A stretch of 64,000 bases of DNA, taken from positions 6,032,501 through 6,096,500 of the forward strand of contig NC_020126.1 of NCBI RefSeq assembly GCF_000331735.1, in the 5' to 3' direction. Origin of the DNA: Myxococcus stipitatus DSM 14675 (GTDB lineage: Bacteria; Myxococcota; Myxococcia; Myxococcales; Myxococcaceae). The position numbers and the translations under genes are program-made. Under the pieces are notes generated by a model. That model searched no databases. It had not been told where the DNA came from and saw only the letters and a program-made list of their open reading frames with translations. This document shows positions 50,795 to 59,072 of this stretch, in pieces (the first letter of the stretch is position 1; each line of letters opens with the position of its first letter).

Positions 50795-51970
50795 ATGTCA
50801 CAGCTCTTGTTGTCGGCTCTCTCGGTGGTGTGCCCGAACTGTGACGGGTTCAATCCGCCGCGCTCGGCCTCTTGTGTCCTCTGCGGCCAGGCGCTGGCGG
50901 AGGCTCCAGCCCCGGCCGCCAAGCCCGCCGCGAAGGCGGCCGCCGCGTCGCGACCGCCCTCGGTGACACCCCAGGGGGGGCGCCCCGCCGCAGTGGCGTC
51001 CTTCCCGGGCCGGACCCCGGAGCCCTCGAGCCCCCCGGTCACCCCGCTCCCCCCCAGCGCCATTCCGCCTGGGATGCGACCTTCCGCTCGGACGCCGCCT
51101 CCCACGGCCGCCGCCGGGCTGATGGTGGAGCGCCCCGCTCCGTCGAAGCCCCCGGTCCCGACGGTGCCCCCCACCGCCGCCCCGCCGTCCCTGGCCCCGC
51201 GAGCGACGGGAGGGACACCGGGTCCGGCCAACACCCGCCCCCCTCCCCCCGTGCCCGAGGGAGCGCTGCCCGCGCGGACGGGCGCCTCGGCCCCCGCGGC
51301 GGCCCCCCGTGCGGCTCCGGCGGCGTCGCGGTTCGGGTTGGCGGTCATCGCGGGCTCCAGCCGGGGCCAGCGCTACAAGCTCCCCGTCACCGGCTGCGTG
51401 GTGGGCCGCCAGCGCGGCGCCATCCTCTTCCCGGATGACGGCTTCGTGTCACCGCTGCACGCCACGTTCCTGGTGAAGGACGGCGCGCTCTTCGTGCGCG
51501 ACGAGAACAGCGCCTCCGGGGTGTTCGTGACGGTGGCGGGGACGGAGGCCATCACCGCGCGCACCCACTTCAGCGTGGGCCAGCGGCTGTTCCGGTTCAC
51601 GGGCAGGCTGGAGCCTCTCGCCCCCGTCGCCGGCCGGCCCATCGTCTACGGCGCCCCGGTGCCGCTCGGTCAGGCCGTCTATGGCGTGGAGGAGGTCATC
51701 GTCGGAGGCCGAGGGGGCCGCGCGGTCGTCACGGCCGCGCCCCTGCTCACGCTGGGGCAAGCCCACTGCGATCTGAGCTTCCCGGGCGACGAGGGCCTCG
51801 CCGGTCGTCACTGTGAGCTGTCCCCCACGCCCACGGGCGCGCTGCTGCGGGACTTGTCCGGAGGGCTGGGCACCTACGTGCGCATCCCCGCGGGCGAGGA
51901 GCGTCCGCTGCGGCCCGGAGACAGGGTCCGCCTGGGCCAGCACGTGGTGCAGGTGGAGACGCTGGGCTGA
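50795..51970 (+). CDS. Zinc-ribbon protein with two FHA domains
   Basis: 391 residues. N-terminal C-x2-C-x10-C-x2-C zinc ribbon (C13, C16, C27, C30), then about 150 residues of Pro/Ala-rich linker. One FHA-like domain (about 183-280; V-G-R-Q-R-G at the phosphopeptide-binding loop) and a second C-terminal one (about 290-390; L-S-F-P-G-D, R-H-C-E-L) follow. FHA domains bind phosphothreonine. No signal peptide. No ribosome site is evident before the ATG. It lies 182 bp from the convergent kinase gene, which has the same zinc-ribbon spacing. Confidence 0.85.
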   Translation: MSQLLLSALSVVCPNCDGFNPPRSASCVLCGQALAEAPAPAAKPAAKAAAASRPPSVTPQGGRPAAVASFPGRTPEPSSPPVTPLPPSAIPPGMRPSARTPPPTAAAGLMVERPAPSKPPVPTVPPTAAPPSLAPRATGGTPGPANTRPPPPVPEGALPARTGASAPAAAPRAAPAASRFGLAVIAGSSRGQRYKLPVTGCVVGRQRGAILFPDDGFVSPLHATFLVKDGALFVRDENSASGVFVTVAGTEAITARTHFSVGQRLFRFTGRLEPLAPVAGRPIVYGAPVPLGQAVYGVEEVIVGGRGGRAVVTAAPLLTLGQAHCDLSFPGDEGLAGRHCELSPTPTGALLRDLSGGLGTYVRIPAGEERPLRPGDRVRLGQHVVQVETLG

Positions 51971-52065
51971 GAGTTCCGGTGCCCGCGCATCACCCCGGGC
52001 ACTGAGCAACGCCATCGGAGCCGTCCGCTGAAGCCGGGCTCCCTCCTCGGGGTCCGGGGGCGACG

Positions 52066-52080
52066 CCCCCTCGGGGTGGA
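52066..52080. terminator. GC-rich hairpin between FHA and kinase genes
   Basis: GGGGGC-GAC-GCCCCC, 6-bp stem with a 3-nt loop, flanked by two CCTCGGGG-like direct repeats, between two convergent stop codons. Terminator-like, without T-run. Confidence 0.35.
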
Positions 52081-52152
52081 CGCCTGTCCCGAGTCCCCGG
52101 AGGCGTCATCGCGCGAGTGCGGTGGCGGCGAACCGCCACCCGGTAACGACTG

Positions 52153-53889
52153 TTACGGGCTGGACGGACGCGCCACCGAGCCGCTCATGAGCTGCTCGAT
52201 GTGCGCACGCGCCTTGGAGTCGGTCACATCGCGAAGGTGCCGCGACCACCAGCCTCGGGCCTCTTCCTGCTCGCCTTGATACCAGTACAGCTCACCGAGC
52301 TTCAGCGCGAGCTCCGGGTCCGGATTCAGCGCGAACGCATCCAGGTACTTGGCCCGGGCCAACGAGGTGTCATTGCGCTCGAGCGCATTGTCCCCCGCCT
52401 GCGCATGCTTCCGGGACTCCTCGATGTTGCGCCGCTGCGAGGGAATCAGCTGCTCGTAGAGCGGCAGCTCGGAGTTGCCAGGGTCCGCGGCGCCGGTGCG
52501 GCCCGTGGTGTTGCGCGCCCCCGGGTTGAAAGGTGACACGACGTCACCCTTCCCTGGCCAGAGGTCGAAGAAGGTCGCCGCGGAGATGCCGGCCCCTGCG
52601 ATCAACAACACCACCGTGAGCGACTTGAAGAAGAGCGCCAGTCCCCCGCTCCCGACACCGGGCTGGGTGGGGACGATGGAGTCCGTCTTCTCGCGCGTCA
52701 CGGAGATGGCGTCGGCGCTGGTGGGCAGCGGCGCGAGCACGTCCGGGAGCGCGCGGACCGTCGCCTCCACCGTCACCTCGCCTCCCCAGTTCGGCGCCGT
52801 GGACGAGTCCCGGTTGTCATCGTTGCGCGCCGTCGACTTCCGAGGCAGCGGCGCCAGCACGGCCGGCCCTTGCTGACGACGCGGCGGCGCATCCGAGCGG
52901 CGGCGCTCCTTGTCCACCGCCATCAGCTCCGCCCGGAACGCCTCCGCGTTGGCGGGCCGGTCATCCGGGCTCTTCGAGAGCGTGCGGAGGATGAGCCGCT
53001 CCATGGCCGGGGAGATGCGCGCCTCGGGGCGGCGCCGCGTGGGAGGCGGCGGCTCCTCGGTGAGGTGCTTGGTGGCGAAGCCCACCGCCGAGTCCGACTC
53101 GAACGGCAGGAGCCCCGTCATGAGCTGGTAGAGGATGACGCCCACCGCGTACAGGTCCGAGCGGTGGTCCAGCGTCGCGCCCCGCGCCTGCTCCGGCGAC
53201 ATGTACTCGGGCGTGCCGCAGACGAAGCCCGCGCGGGTGAGCGCCGGCCCATCGTCCGTGGAGTCGGTGATCTTCGCGATGCCGAAGTCGAGCACCTTGA
53301 CGAAGTCAGGCTCGTTGCGGCGCTGCTCCACCATGATGTTCTCGGGCTTCAGGTCCCGGTGGATGACGCCCGCGCCATGTGCATCCGAGAGCGCGCCGAG
53401 CACCTGGCTCACGATGCGCACCACGCGCCCCTCGCCGAGGGGCCACTCGCGGCTGAGAATCTGGTGCAGGTCCTGCCCCGCCACGTACTCCATGGCGATG
53501 AAGAGCGCGCCGTCCTCGGCCTGACCGAAGTCCAGCACGCTGATGGAGTTGCGGTGGTTGAGGCGGCTGGCGGCCTTGGCCTCGCGCTGGAAGCGCGCCA
53601 CGGTGCGCTCGTCGGACAGGAGCGTGTGCCGGAGCACCTTCAGCACCACGACCTTGTCGAGCGATATCTGCCGGGCGCGGAACACCTTGCCCATGCCGCC
53701 CTCGCCAATGAGGGCTTCGACCCGGTATTTCTGGGCAATCGTCATGCCGACGTAGTCGTCAGCATCCGGCGTGCGCACGAGGGTCGCGCCGCATGCCGGG
53801 CAGAAACGGGAGGATTCTTGGGCGTCAGCGCCGCAGGAGGGGCAGTGCAAGTCAAACGTCCCCGAAGGGTGGGGTCGGAAGTTCACCAC
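52153..53889 (-). CDS. Ser/Thr protein kinase with zinc ribbon, membrane helix and TPR-like tail
   Basis: 578 residues. An N-terminal zinc ribbon (C16, C19, C30, C33) precedes a complete Hanks-type kinase domain with G-E-G-G-M-G-K-V, catalytic K in V-L-K-V-L, H-R-D-L-K-P-E-N and D-F-G. A Pro/Ala-rich linker leads to one membrane helix (about 425-445) and a C-terminal periplasmic helical segment with TPR-like units. GTG start, with a second GTG directly after; ribosome site weak. The kinase is flanked on both sides by FHA genes, the expected readers of its phosphothreonine. Confidence 0.93.
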   Translation of the reverse strand: MVNFRPHPSGTFDLHCPSCGADAQESSRFCPACGATLVRTPDADDYVGMTIAQKYRVEALIGEGGMGKVFRARQISLDKVVVLKVLRHTLLSDERTVARFQREAKAASRLNHRNSISVLDFGQAEDGALFIAMEYVAGQDLHQILSREWPLGEGRVVRIVSQVLGALSDAHGAGVIHRDLKPENIMVEQRRNEPDFVKVLDFGIAKITDSTDDGPALTRAGFVCGTPEYMSPEQARGATLDHRSDLYAVGVILYQLMTGLLPFESDSAVGFATKHLTEEPPPPTRRRPEARISPAMERLILRTLSKSPDDRPANAEAFRAELMAVDKERRRSDAPPRRQQGPAVLAPLPRKSTARNDDNRDSSTAPNWGGEVTVEATVRALPDVLAPLPTSADAISVTREKTDSIVPTQPGVGSGGLALFFKSLTVVLLIAGAGISAATFFDLWPGKGDVVSPFNPGARNTTGRTGAADPGNSELPLYEQLIPSQRRNIEESRKHAQAGDNALERNDTSLARAKYLDAFALNPDPELALKLGELYWYQGEQEEARGWWSRHLRDVTDSKARAHIEQLMSGSVARPSSP

Positions 53890-53963
53890 GGCGCTCGGGT
53901 GCGGAGCAAGCCGCGCGCAAGACGAGCAACCCAGGCCCGCCCCTGGTAGAAACGCGAAGCCCC

Positions 53964-54731
53964 ATGGAAGCGATGGAATACTGCCCCCGCTGCGACACCG
54001 AGAACCCCCGGGATGCCACTGTCTGCCGAGCGTGCGGCTCGCCGCTGCGCTCCGGGACGATGGTCATGGCCGTGGCCAGCCTGTCCTCGCGCCCCCAGGT
54101 CTCCATCCGCGTCGTGCGGGCGGACGGGGGGCCCGAGTCCGTCGTCCGCATGCTGCGCGACACCCTCACCTGCGGCCAGCAGGGGGAGATCCCGCTCCCG
54201 GATGACCCCTTCATCATGCCCGTCCAGATGCGCTTCTTCTTCTCCGGCTCCCGGCTGGCCGTGGAGGACGTGGGCGGCGCCAACGGCGTCTTCGTCCGCC
54301 TGCGCCAGGAGCGGGAGGTCTCCCCCGGAGGCGAGCTGCGCCTGGGACGCCAGCGGCTGGTGCTGGAGCCCATCCCCACCGCCACCCAGGGCCCTGGCGG
54401 CACCCAGGTCTGGGGCTCGCCGGATCCCGGCTACCGCCTGAGGCTCATCCAGATTCTGGAGGGAGGACTTCGGGGCGCGGCCTATCCGCTGCGCGAGGGC
54501 GACAACCTGCTGGGACGCGAGCAGGGCGACCTCACCTTCCCCACCGACGGCTTCGTCTCCGGCCGCCATGCGGTGCTGCAGGTTCGCCAGGACCGGCTGA
54601 CGGTGCGGGACGTGGGTTCGTCCAACGGCACCTTCATTCGGCTGGCGGGGCCGACCTTCGTCGACAACGGCGACCACTACCTCATCGGCCGTCAGTTGCT
54701 TCGCGTGGAGATTCAGGCGCCGCTGGCTTGA
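53964..54731 (+). CDS. Zinc-ribbon protein with two FHA domains (short form)
   Basis: 255 residues: zinc ribbon C7, C10, C21, C24, then an N-terminal FHA-like domain (about 48-145) and a more typical C-terminal FHA domain (L-L-G-R-E-Q-G, S-G-R-H-A-V, V-G-S-S-N-G-T-F). Shorter linker than the other FHA protein. The start is the ATG at 53964; the ATG at 53973 is also possible. It starts 74 bp from the divergent kinase start, so their promoters are back to back. Confidence 0.87.
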   Translation: MEAMEYCPRCDTENPRDATVCRACGSPLRSGTMVMAVASLSSRPQVSIRVVRADGGPESVVRMLRDTLTCGQQGEIPLPDDPFIMPVQMRFFFSGSRLAVEDVGGANGVFVRLRQEREVSPGGELRLGRQRLVLEPIPTATQGPGGTQVWGSPDPGYRLRLIQILEGGLRGAAYPLREGDNLLGREQGDLTFPTDGFVSGRHAVLQVRQDRLTVRDVGSSNGTFIRLAGPTFVDNGDHYLIGRQLLRVEIQAPLA

Positions 54732-54801
54732 AGCAGCGCCCTCCCGTCCGCACTCCCGGGCCGCACGGGCTTCCCCGCGCGGCACCGGGCCCCCACGGCC
54801 A

Positions 54802-55164
54802 TCAGCCGTAGGACTTCTCCTTCTTCTCCTGCTCCTCCTTGCAGCGGATGCAGAGCGTCGTCACGGGACGCGCCTCCAACCGCTTGGGGGAGATGTCCTC
54901 CTCGCAACGCTCACAGACGCCGAACGTCCCGTCTTCGATACGCGCCAGCGCCCGATCAATCTTCTGCAGCAGGAACTTCTCCCGGTCCCGGAGCCGGAAG
55001 ACCATGGACTGCGCATATTCGGAAGATGCCAGGTCAATCTCGTCGGGGAGGTCATCCGTGTCGAAACTCGACTCCTCCACCAGGGTCTTCTTGGCGCTCT
55101 CGAGCAGGCTCGTCTTGCTGTCCTCGAGCATCTTCTTGTAACGCTTGAGATCTTTCTGGTTCAC
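54802..55164 (-). CDS. DksA/TraR-family RNA polymerase-binding zinc-finger protein
   Basis: 120 residues. A coiled-coil region with an acidic D-x2-D-x-A-like tip (D-D-L-P-D-E-I-D-L-A) precedes a four-cysteine zinc finger (C-E-R-C ... C-I-R-C). It acts in the RNA polymerase secondary channel with ppGpp, like DksA. I choose the GTG at 55164, with GGAG/AAGG upstream, because the longer frame adds an unlikely basic N-terminus. It lies 4 kb from rel in the same orientation. Confidence 0.88.
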   Translation of the reverse strand: MNQKDLKRYKKMLEDSKTSLLESAKKTLVEESSFDTDDLPDEIDLASSEYAQSMVFRLRDREKFLLQKIDRALARIEDGTFGVCERCEEDISPKRLEARPVTTLCIRCKEEQEKKEKSYG

Positions 55165-55291
55165 AGCCTTCGCTCCAGTACGCGAGGGTTTTTGGGCCCT
55201 GTCCCCCAAAAAAAGGGCCCGAAAGCTTTATTCATGGGGCCGTCGGTGTCAAGCTGACCCGGTCTCGAACTGCGGGCGAAGGGAGGGGCGT

Positions 55292-56173
55292 ATGAGTGAG
55301 AACACGAAGTTTGATCGAGAATTCCTTCGCTCGGCCCTCTCCCTGGCCGCCAAGAGCGATGTGGATCATTTCCTCTACATCTGTGACACGCCCATCCCTC
55401 CCGAGGAGCTCCGGGGGCGGCCTGCTCGCAAGAAGCTCGTGTACGCGGTGACGCTGGACAAGCTCGCGCAGGAGCACCAGCAGCGAAAAGTCCGCGCACT
55501 GGTGATTCCAGCGTACGACTACTCCCGCACCGAGCGAGTGAAGGTGGCGCTCGTGTCCGCGCTCTCCCAGGGCGCATTCAAGGAGGGCGACCTGGTGCTC
55601 TGCATGACGGGCCGCGTGGGTCGTGCTCCTGACACGCTGATGCAGATGCGAATCGGTGGCTCGCTCGATGACCGGCTCGCCATCGAGGGCGTGAAGCTGG
55701 GCGAGGAGTTCAACTCGCAGGTGGTGGACGCGCTCATCCAGCTCGCGCTCCAGATTGGCCAGGAGGGCTTCGAGGGTCATCCCATCGGCACCATCATCAC
55801 CATCGGCGACCACACGACGGTGCTCGAGAAGAGCCGGCAGATGACCATCAATCCGTTCCAGGGCCTGTCCGAGGCGGAGCGGAACGTGCTGGACCCGAAG
55901 ATTCGCGAGGCCATCAAGAACTTCTCCGTGCTGGATGGCGCCTTCGTCATCCGCGAGGACGGCGTGGTGCTCGCCGCCGGGCGCTACCTGTCCGCCGCGG
56001 ACGAGGCCGTGAAGATTCCGCTCGGCCTGGGCGCGCGTCATGCGGCCGCGGCCGGCATCACCTCCACCACGCACAGCATCGCGCTGGTGGTGAGCCAGAC
56101 GTCCGGAGCGGTGCGGCTGTTCAAGGGTGGAAACATCGTCCTCGAGCTGCACCAGACGGCGCGCCGCACCTGA
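55292..56173 (+). CDS. Diadenylate cyclase of DacZ-like architecture
   Basis: 293 residues. The C-terminal part carries the DAC-domain motifs D-G-A (215-217) and L-G-A-R-H-A (245-250; usual form is RHR) plus the S-Q-T-S-G strand, and just before it E-G-H-P-I-G-T-I-I-T-I-G-D, typical of this enzyme group. The N-terminal ~120 residues (E-R-V-K-V-A-L-V-S-A-L ... K-E-G-D-L-V-L-C-M-T-G) resemble a pyruvate-kinase C-terminal-like domain, the arrangement of archaeal DacZ. It would make c-di-AMP from two ATP. GGAGGGG is 4-5 nt before the ATG. Activity with RHA is not certain. Confidence 0.75.
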   Translation: MSENTKFDREFLRSALSLAAKSDVDHFLYICDTPIPPEELRGRPARKKLVYAVTLDKLAQEHQQRKVRALVIPAYDYSRTERVKVALVSALSQGAFKEGDLVLCMTGRVGRAPDTLMQMRIGGSLDDRLAIEGVKLGEEFNSQVVDALIQLALQIGQEGFEGHPIGTIITIGDHTTVLEKSRQMTINPFQGLSEAERNVLDPKIREAIKNFSVLDGAFVIREDGVVLAAGRYLSAADEAVKIPLGLGARHAAAAGITSTTHSIALVVSQTSGAVRLFKGGNIVLELHQTARRT

Positions 56174-56183
56174 GCGGTCGCCG

Positions 56184-56741
56184 TCAGTCCGTCTTCTCGC
56201 GAAGCTCGTCGCGGTAGACTTCCGCCAGGGCATGGGCGCGCTCCACTTCGTCACGGGCCGCGTCCACGACCAGCGCCTGTTCGAAGCGGGCCACCCGCTC
56301 CTTCAGCGTGTCCGTGATGATGCCGCCCAAGGTGAGGCGCGCGGAGGCGCTCTCCCGCTCACGGCGCAGCTCCTCCACGCGTTCGCCCAGCTCCCCCGCC
56401 GCCTCCAGCAACAGTTGGCTGTCGGACTCGGCGCGGCTCAGCGCTTCGCGAGTCGACGTGAGCTGCGCGTCCGCCTGGACGCGGTCCTTCTCGAGCACCG
56501 AGGAGGCCTTGGCATCCCCTCGAGACAAGGCCGTGGCGCGGCGGGAGTCGATGTCGCTCAGCTTGCGCGAGCAGCGCTCCAGCGAGCGGGAGAGGTCCCC
56601 CTTGAGCGCCAGCAGCGTGGCGGCGGACTTGCGCATCTCCGCGGCCTGGCGTTCGAGGTTCTCGAGCAGCTCGTCGAAGGCGGCCAGCGGGTCCGCGGAC
56701 CGGGGGCGCTCCTTCTTGCGTTTCCAGAGGCCGAAGAACAT
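56184..56741 (-). CDS. Coiled-coil protein, possibly PspA-like
   Basis: 185 residues, nearly all helix with heptad patterns (L-E-R-Q-A-A-E-M-R-K, L-L-L-E-A-A-G-E-L-G-E-R-V-E-E-L), a short aromatic/basic N-terminus (M-F-F-G-L-W-K-R-K-K-E) that could touch the membrane, and no catalytic motif. It is shorter than PspA (~220) and I cannot assign the family. It starts 15 nt after the VWA-protein stop, so it is the third gene of the MoxR-VWA unit. Confidence 0.6.
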   Translation of the reverse strand: MFFGLWKRKKERPRSADPLAAFDELLENLERQAAEMRKSAATLLALKGDLSRSLERCSRKLSDIDSRRATALSRGDAKASSVLEKDRVQADAQLTSTREALSRAESDSQLLLEAAGELGERVEELRRERESASARLTLGGIITDTLKERVARFEQALVVDAARDEVERAHALAEVYRDELREKTD

Positions 56742-56755
56742 GACGTGCCCGGAGC

Positions 56756-59032
56756 CTAACCGAAGGGCCGGCACAACAGCCGCACACGAGACAAGGCGTC
56801 CTCCACCGACGGTCCTCCCACGGACAACGCGGAGAGGTAGCGCGCGGGGGTCAGCCCATACACCGTCAGCAAGTGTTGAAGGAGCACCACGCTCTCCGTG
56901 GCGCGCTTGTCCGTGGGCGCCAGGGATGCGGCCTCCGCCAGCGCTCCGAGAATGTCCGCCACGCGGCTGAGCTCATCCTGGCTCGGGGCCTGCGCCCCCG
57001 GCTGTCGGACGAGGGCCTCGGGGAAGAGCGCCTCGAACGACGCATCCACCGCGACGGGGGCGGAGGTGGCGCGGCCTCCAGCCACGGCCTCGAGCGCCTC
57101 CAGATGCGGGGCGAGCTGCTCCAGCGCCTCGGACGTGGTGGGCACATCCCGAGGGAGCAGCGTGCGCCAGGGCGTGTCGAACTCGGTGCGCGCCCACTGA
57201 ATCTCCTCGTCGGAGAGGTGGTGGTAGAAGGCGCGGACGCCGGAGGCTCGCTGCTCCCGGATGAGCGAGCGCAGGTCCGGGTTCTCCTCTCCCAACGAGA
57301 TGAAGCTCAGCGCGATATCCAGCGAGCCCATGGGCGCGCGGGTGCGGCGGATGAGGTCCAGGTCCACGCGGTCCTCGCCATCCGTGACGAGCACGACGGT
57401 GGCCCGCGCGAGGTACGGGTCCCTCCCCTGCGCCGCGCGGATGGAGTCGAAGGCGGACATCAGCGCCAACGAGATGTCCGTCTGGCCCTCCGCGGGAGAG
57501 TCCCGGAAGAGGCGCTCGATCTGCCGGGTGGCCTCGGCGGCGGTGTCCACGCGGGCGAGCTCCGTGGGCACGTCGTTGAAGAAGCTGAAGTAGAGCGGGT
57601 CGAACACCTCGCCTCGGCGAGCCTTGACGCGCAGGTTGTTCAGTTCGGCGATGATGAGGGCATCCCGGAAGCGGGCGCGGACTCCATGCATGGAACCGGA
57701 CGCGTCGCAGACGTAGACCCGAACCGCGGTGCGCTTCACCTTCTTGCGCTCGGGGGGCGGAGCGTCCTCCACGTAGGCGCGCACGAGCTGGCGGTTGGCG
57801 GCGAGGTCTCGCAGCAGCATGCGCGGGTCCGTCAGCACGAAGTTGTTCACCTCGTGCAGGCCGCCCGTCGTCTCGAAGGTCATCGTCTGCGTGGGATAGG
57901 GCACACGCCTCGACACGGGCTTCGAGACCTGGGTCTCCGCGAGGACGATCTCCTCGGTGAGCGCGTCCTCCACATCGAAGTACCGGGCACAGCCCTCCGC
58001 CAGCTCGAAGGTCGCCAGTTGCTCGGGCCGGAGTGAGAAGGCCAGGTCGGTCAGGAGCTCCTCGGGACGCGGGGCGGCGGCCTCGGGACGCGCCTCTCCT
58101 CCGGGCTCGCCGAACCAGCGGGACAGGGCATCGCGCTCGGCGTGCTCGACCAGGGACGTCAATCGCTCCTGGGCGGGGAGCAGCGGCTCCAGGGCGCCGC
58201 GCGCCGCCTGGGCCAACTCCACGTCTCCAGCCTCGAGCGCGCGCTCGTAGAGTCCTCGCAGCGAGCGGTACGCGGCCCGAGGGTCCGTCTTCGCGGAGTG
58301 GCGCACGTGCCGCATGAGCTCGTCGAGGGAGCGCACGGCGGGCACCGCGCGAATCCGCTCGCGCCCTTCCGCCACTTCGCGACGAAGGGGCAGGCCCCGG
58401 TCCCGATCATGGTCGGCGCCCAGTCGCAGCAACATCTCGTGCGCCAGGTCCAGGTCCCGCCGCTTCTGCAGCACATCCAGGACGTTGAGGCGGGCACGCA
58501 GCGCGAAGAACTCGGCCACGGCCATCCGGGCACTCGTCGGCGCGCGGTAGCGTGGTGCCATGGCGGGCCGCTCGTAGACGATGAAGTCCTCGTCGTCGTC
58601 GACCGAATCGAGCTGAGGACGCGCGAAGAGGTCCGCCACCTTCACGGCGCGAGCAAGCTGCACGAACGCCCGCTCGAGCACCGTGAGCGCGCCCGGAGGC
58701 ATCGCCCCCGCGCGCCAGGACCGCTCGACGCGCGCCACGCATTCCTCGAACTCCTCGAGCGCCTGGCCAGCACGGGCCTGAAGTCCCTGTGACAGGGTGC
58801 CCGCGAGTCCCCGCCGCGCCCCCAACGTGCGCAGCAACTGTGCATCCGCGGAGGTATGCACGCCCACGCGGTCCAGGTCACGGTGCAACGACGTGAGCAC
58901 GGGCAGGGCAAGGTCTCCCGGCCCCGCCACCTTGCGCCCGAATGACCACCAACGCCTCGCCGCCGCCGAGGGCGGAGGTTCCCGAAGTGAGTCCAGGCGT
59001 CGTCGCAGCTCCGTGAGCTGGCGGGAGAGCAT
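56756..59032 (-). CDS. ViaA-like VWA-domain protein
   Basis: 758 residues. The first ~390 are helical with Arg/Leu-rich repeats and no known motif. A von Willebrand A domain begins near 440 with an intact metal site: D-A-S-G-S-M, the T of G-Q-T-D-I-S and the D of L-V-T-D-G-E-D. A ~150-residue helical tail follows. It lies 40 bp after a MoxR AAA+ ATPase, the standard partner of VWA proteins in ViaA/RavA-type chaperone systems. Length is larger than ViaA (~480). Confidence 0.85.
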   Translation of the reverse strand: MLSRQLTELRRRLDSLREPPPSAAARRWWSFGRKVAGPGDLALPVLTSLHRDLDRVGVHTSADAQLLRTLGARRGLAGTLSQGLQARAGQALEEFEECVARVERSWRAGAMPPGALTVLERAFVQLARAVKVADLFARPQLDSVDDDEDFIVYERPAMAPRYRAPTSARMAVAEFFALRARLNVLDVLQKRRDLDLAHEMLLRLGADHDRDRGLPLRREVAEGRERIRAVPAVRSLDELMRHVRHSAKTDPRAAYRSLRGLYERALEAGDVELAQAARGALEPLLPAQERLTSLVEHAERDALSRWFGEPGGEARPEAAAPRPEELLTDLAFSLRPEQLATFELAEGCARYFDVEDALTEEIVLAETQVSKPVSRRVPYPTQTMTFETTGGLHEVNNFVLTDPRMLLRDLAANRQLVRAYVEDAPPPERKKVKRTAVRVYVCDASGSMHGVRARFRDALIIAELNNLRVKARRGEVFDPLYFSFFNDVPTELARVDTAAEATRQIERLFRDSPAEGQTDISLALMSAFDSIRAAQGRDPYLARATVVLVTDGEDRVDLDLIRRTRAPMGSLDIALSFISLGEENPDLRSLIREQRASGVRAFYHHLSDEEIQWARTEFDTPWRTLLPRDVPTTSEALEQLAPHLEALEAVAGGRATSAPVAVDASFEALFPEALVRQPGAQAPSQDELSRVADILGALAEAASLAPTDKRATESVVLLQHLLTVYGLTPARYLSALSVGGPSVEDALSRVRLLCRPFG

Positions 59033-59072
59033 GCTCAGCCGTCCCTCTCCGCGCTGGCCAGGCGGACCGTGC

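Noticed and set aside
55190-55225. GGGCCC pair flanking a poly-A stretch between dksA-like and DacZ-like genes as a terminator
   Set aside because: Both flanking genes diverge, so nothing should terminate there; loop is large and stem only 6 bp. It may be a leader structure but has no support.
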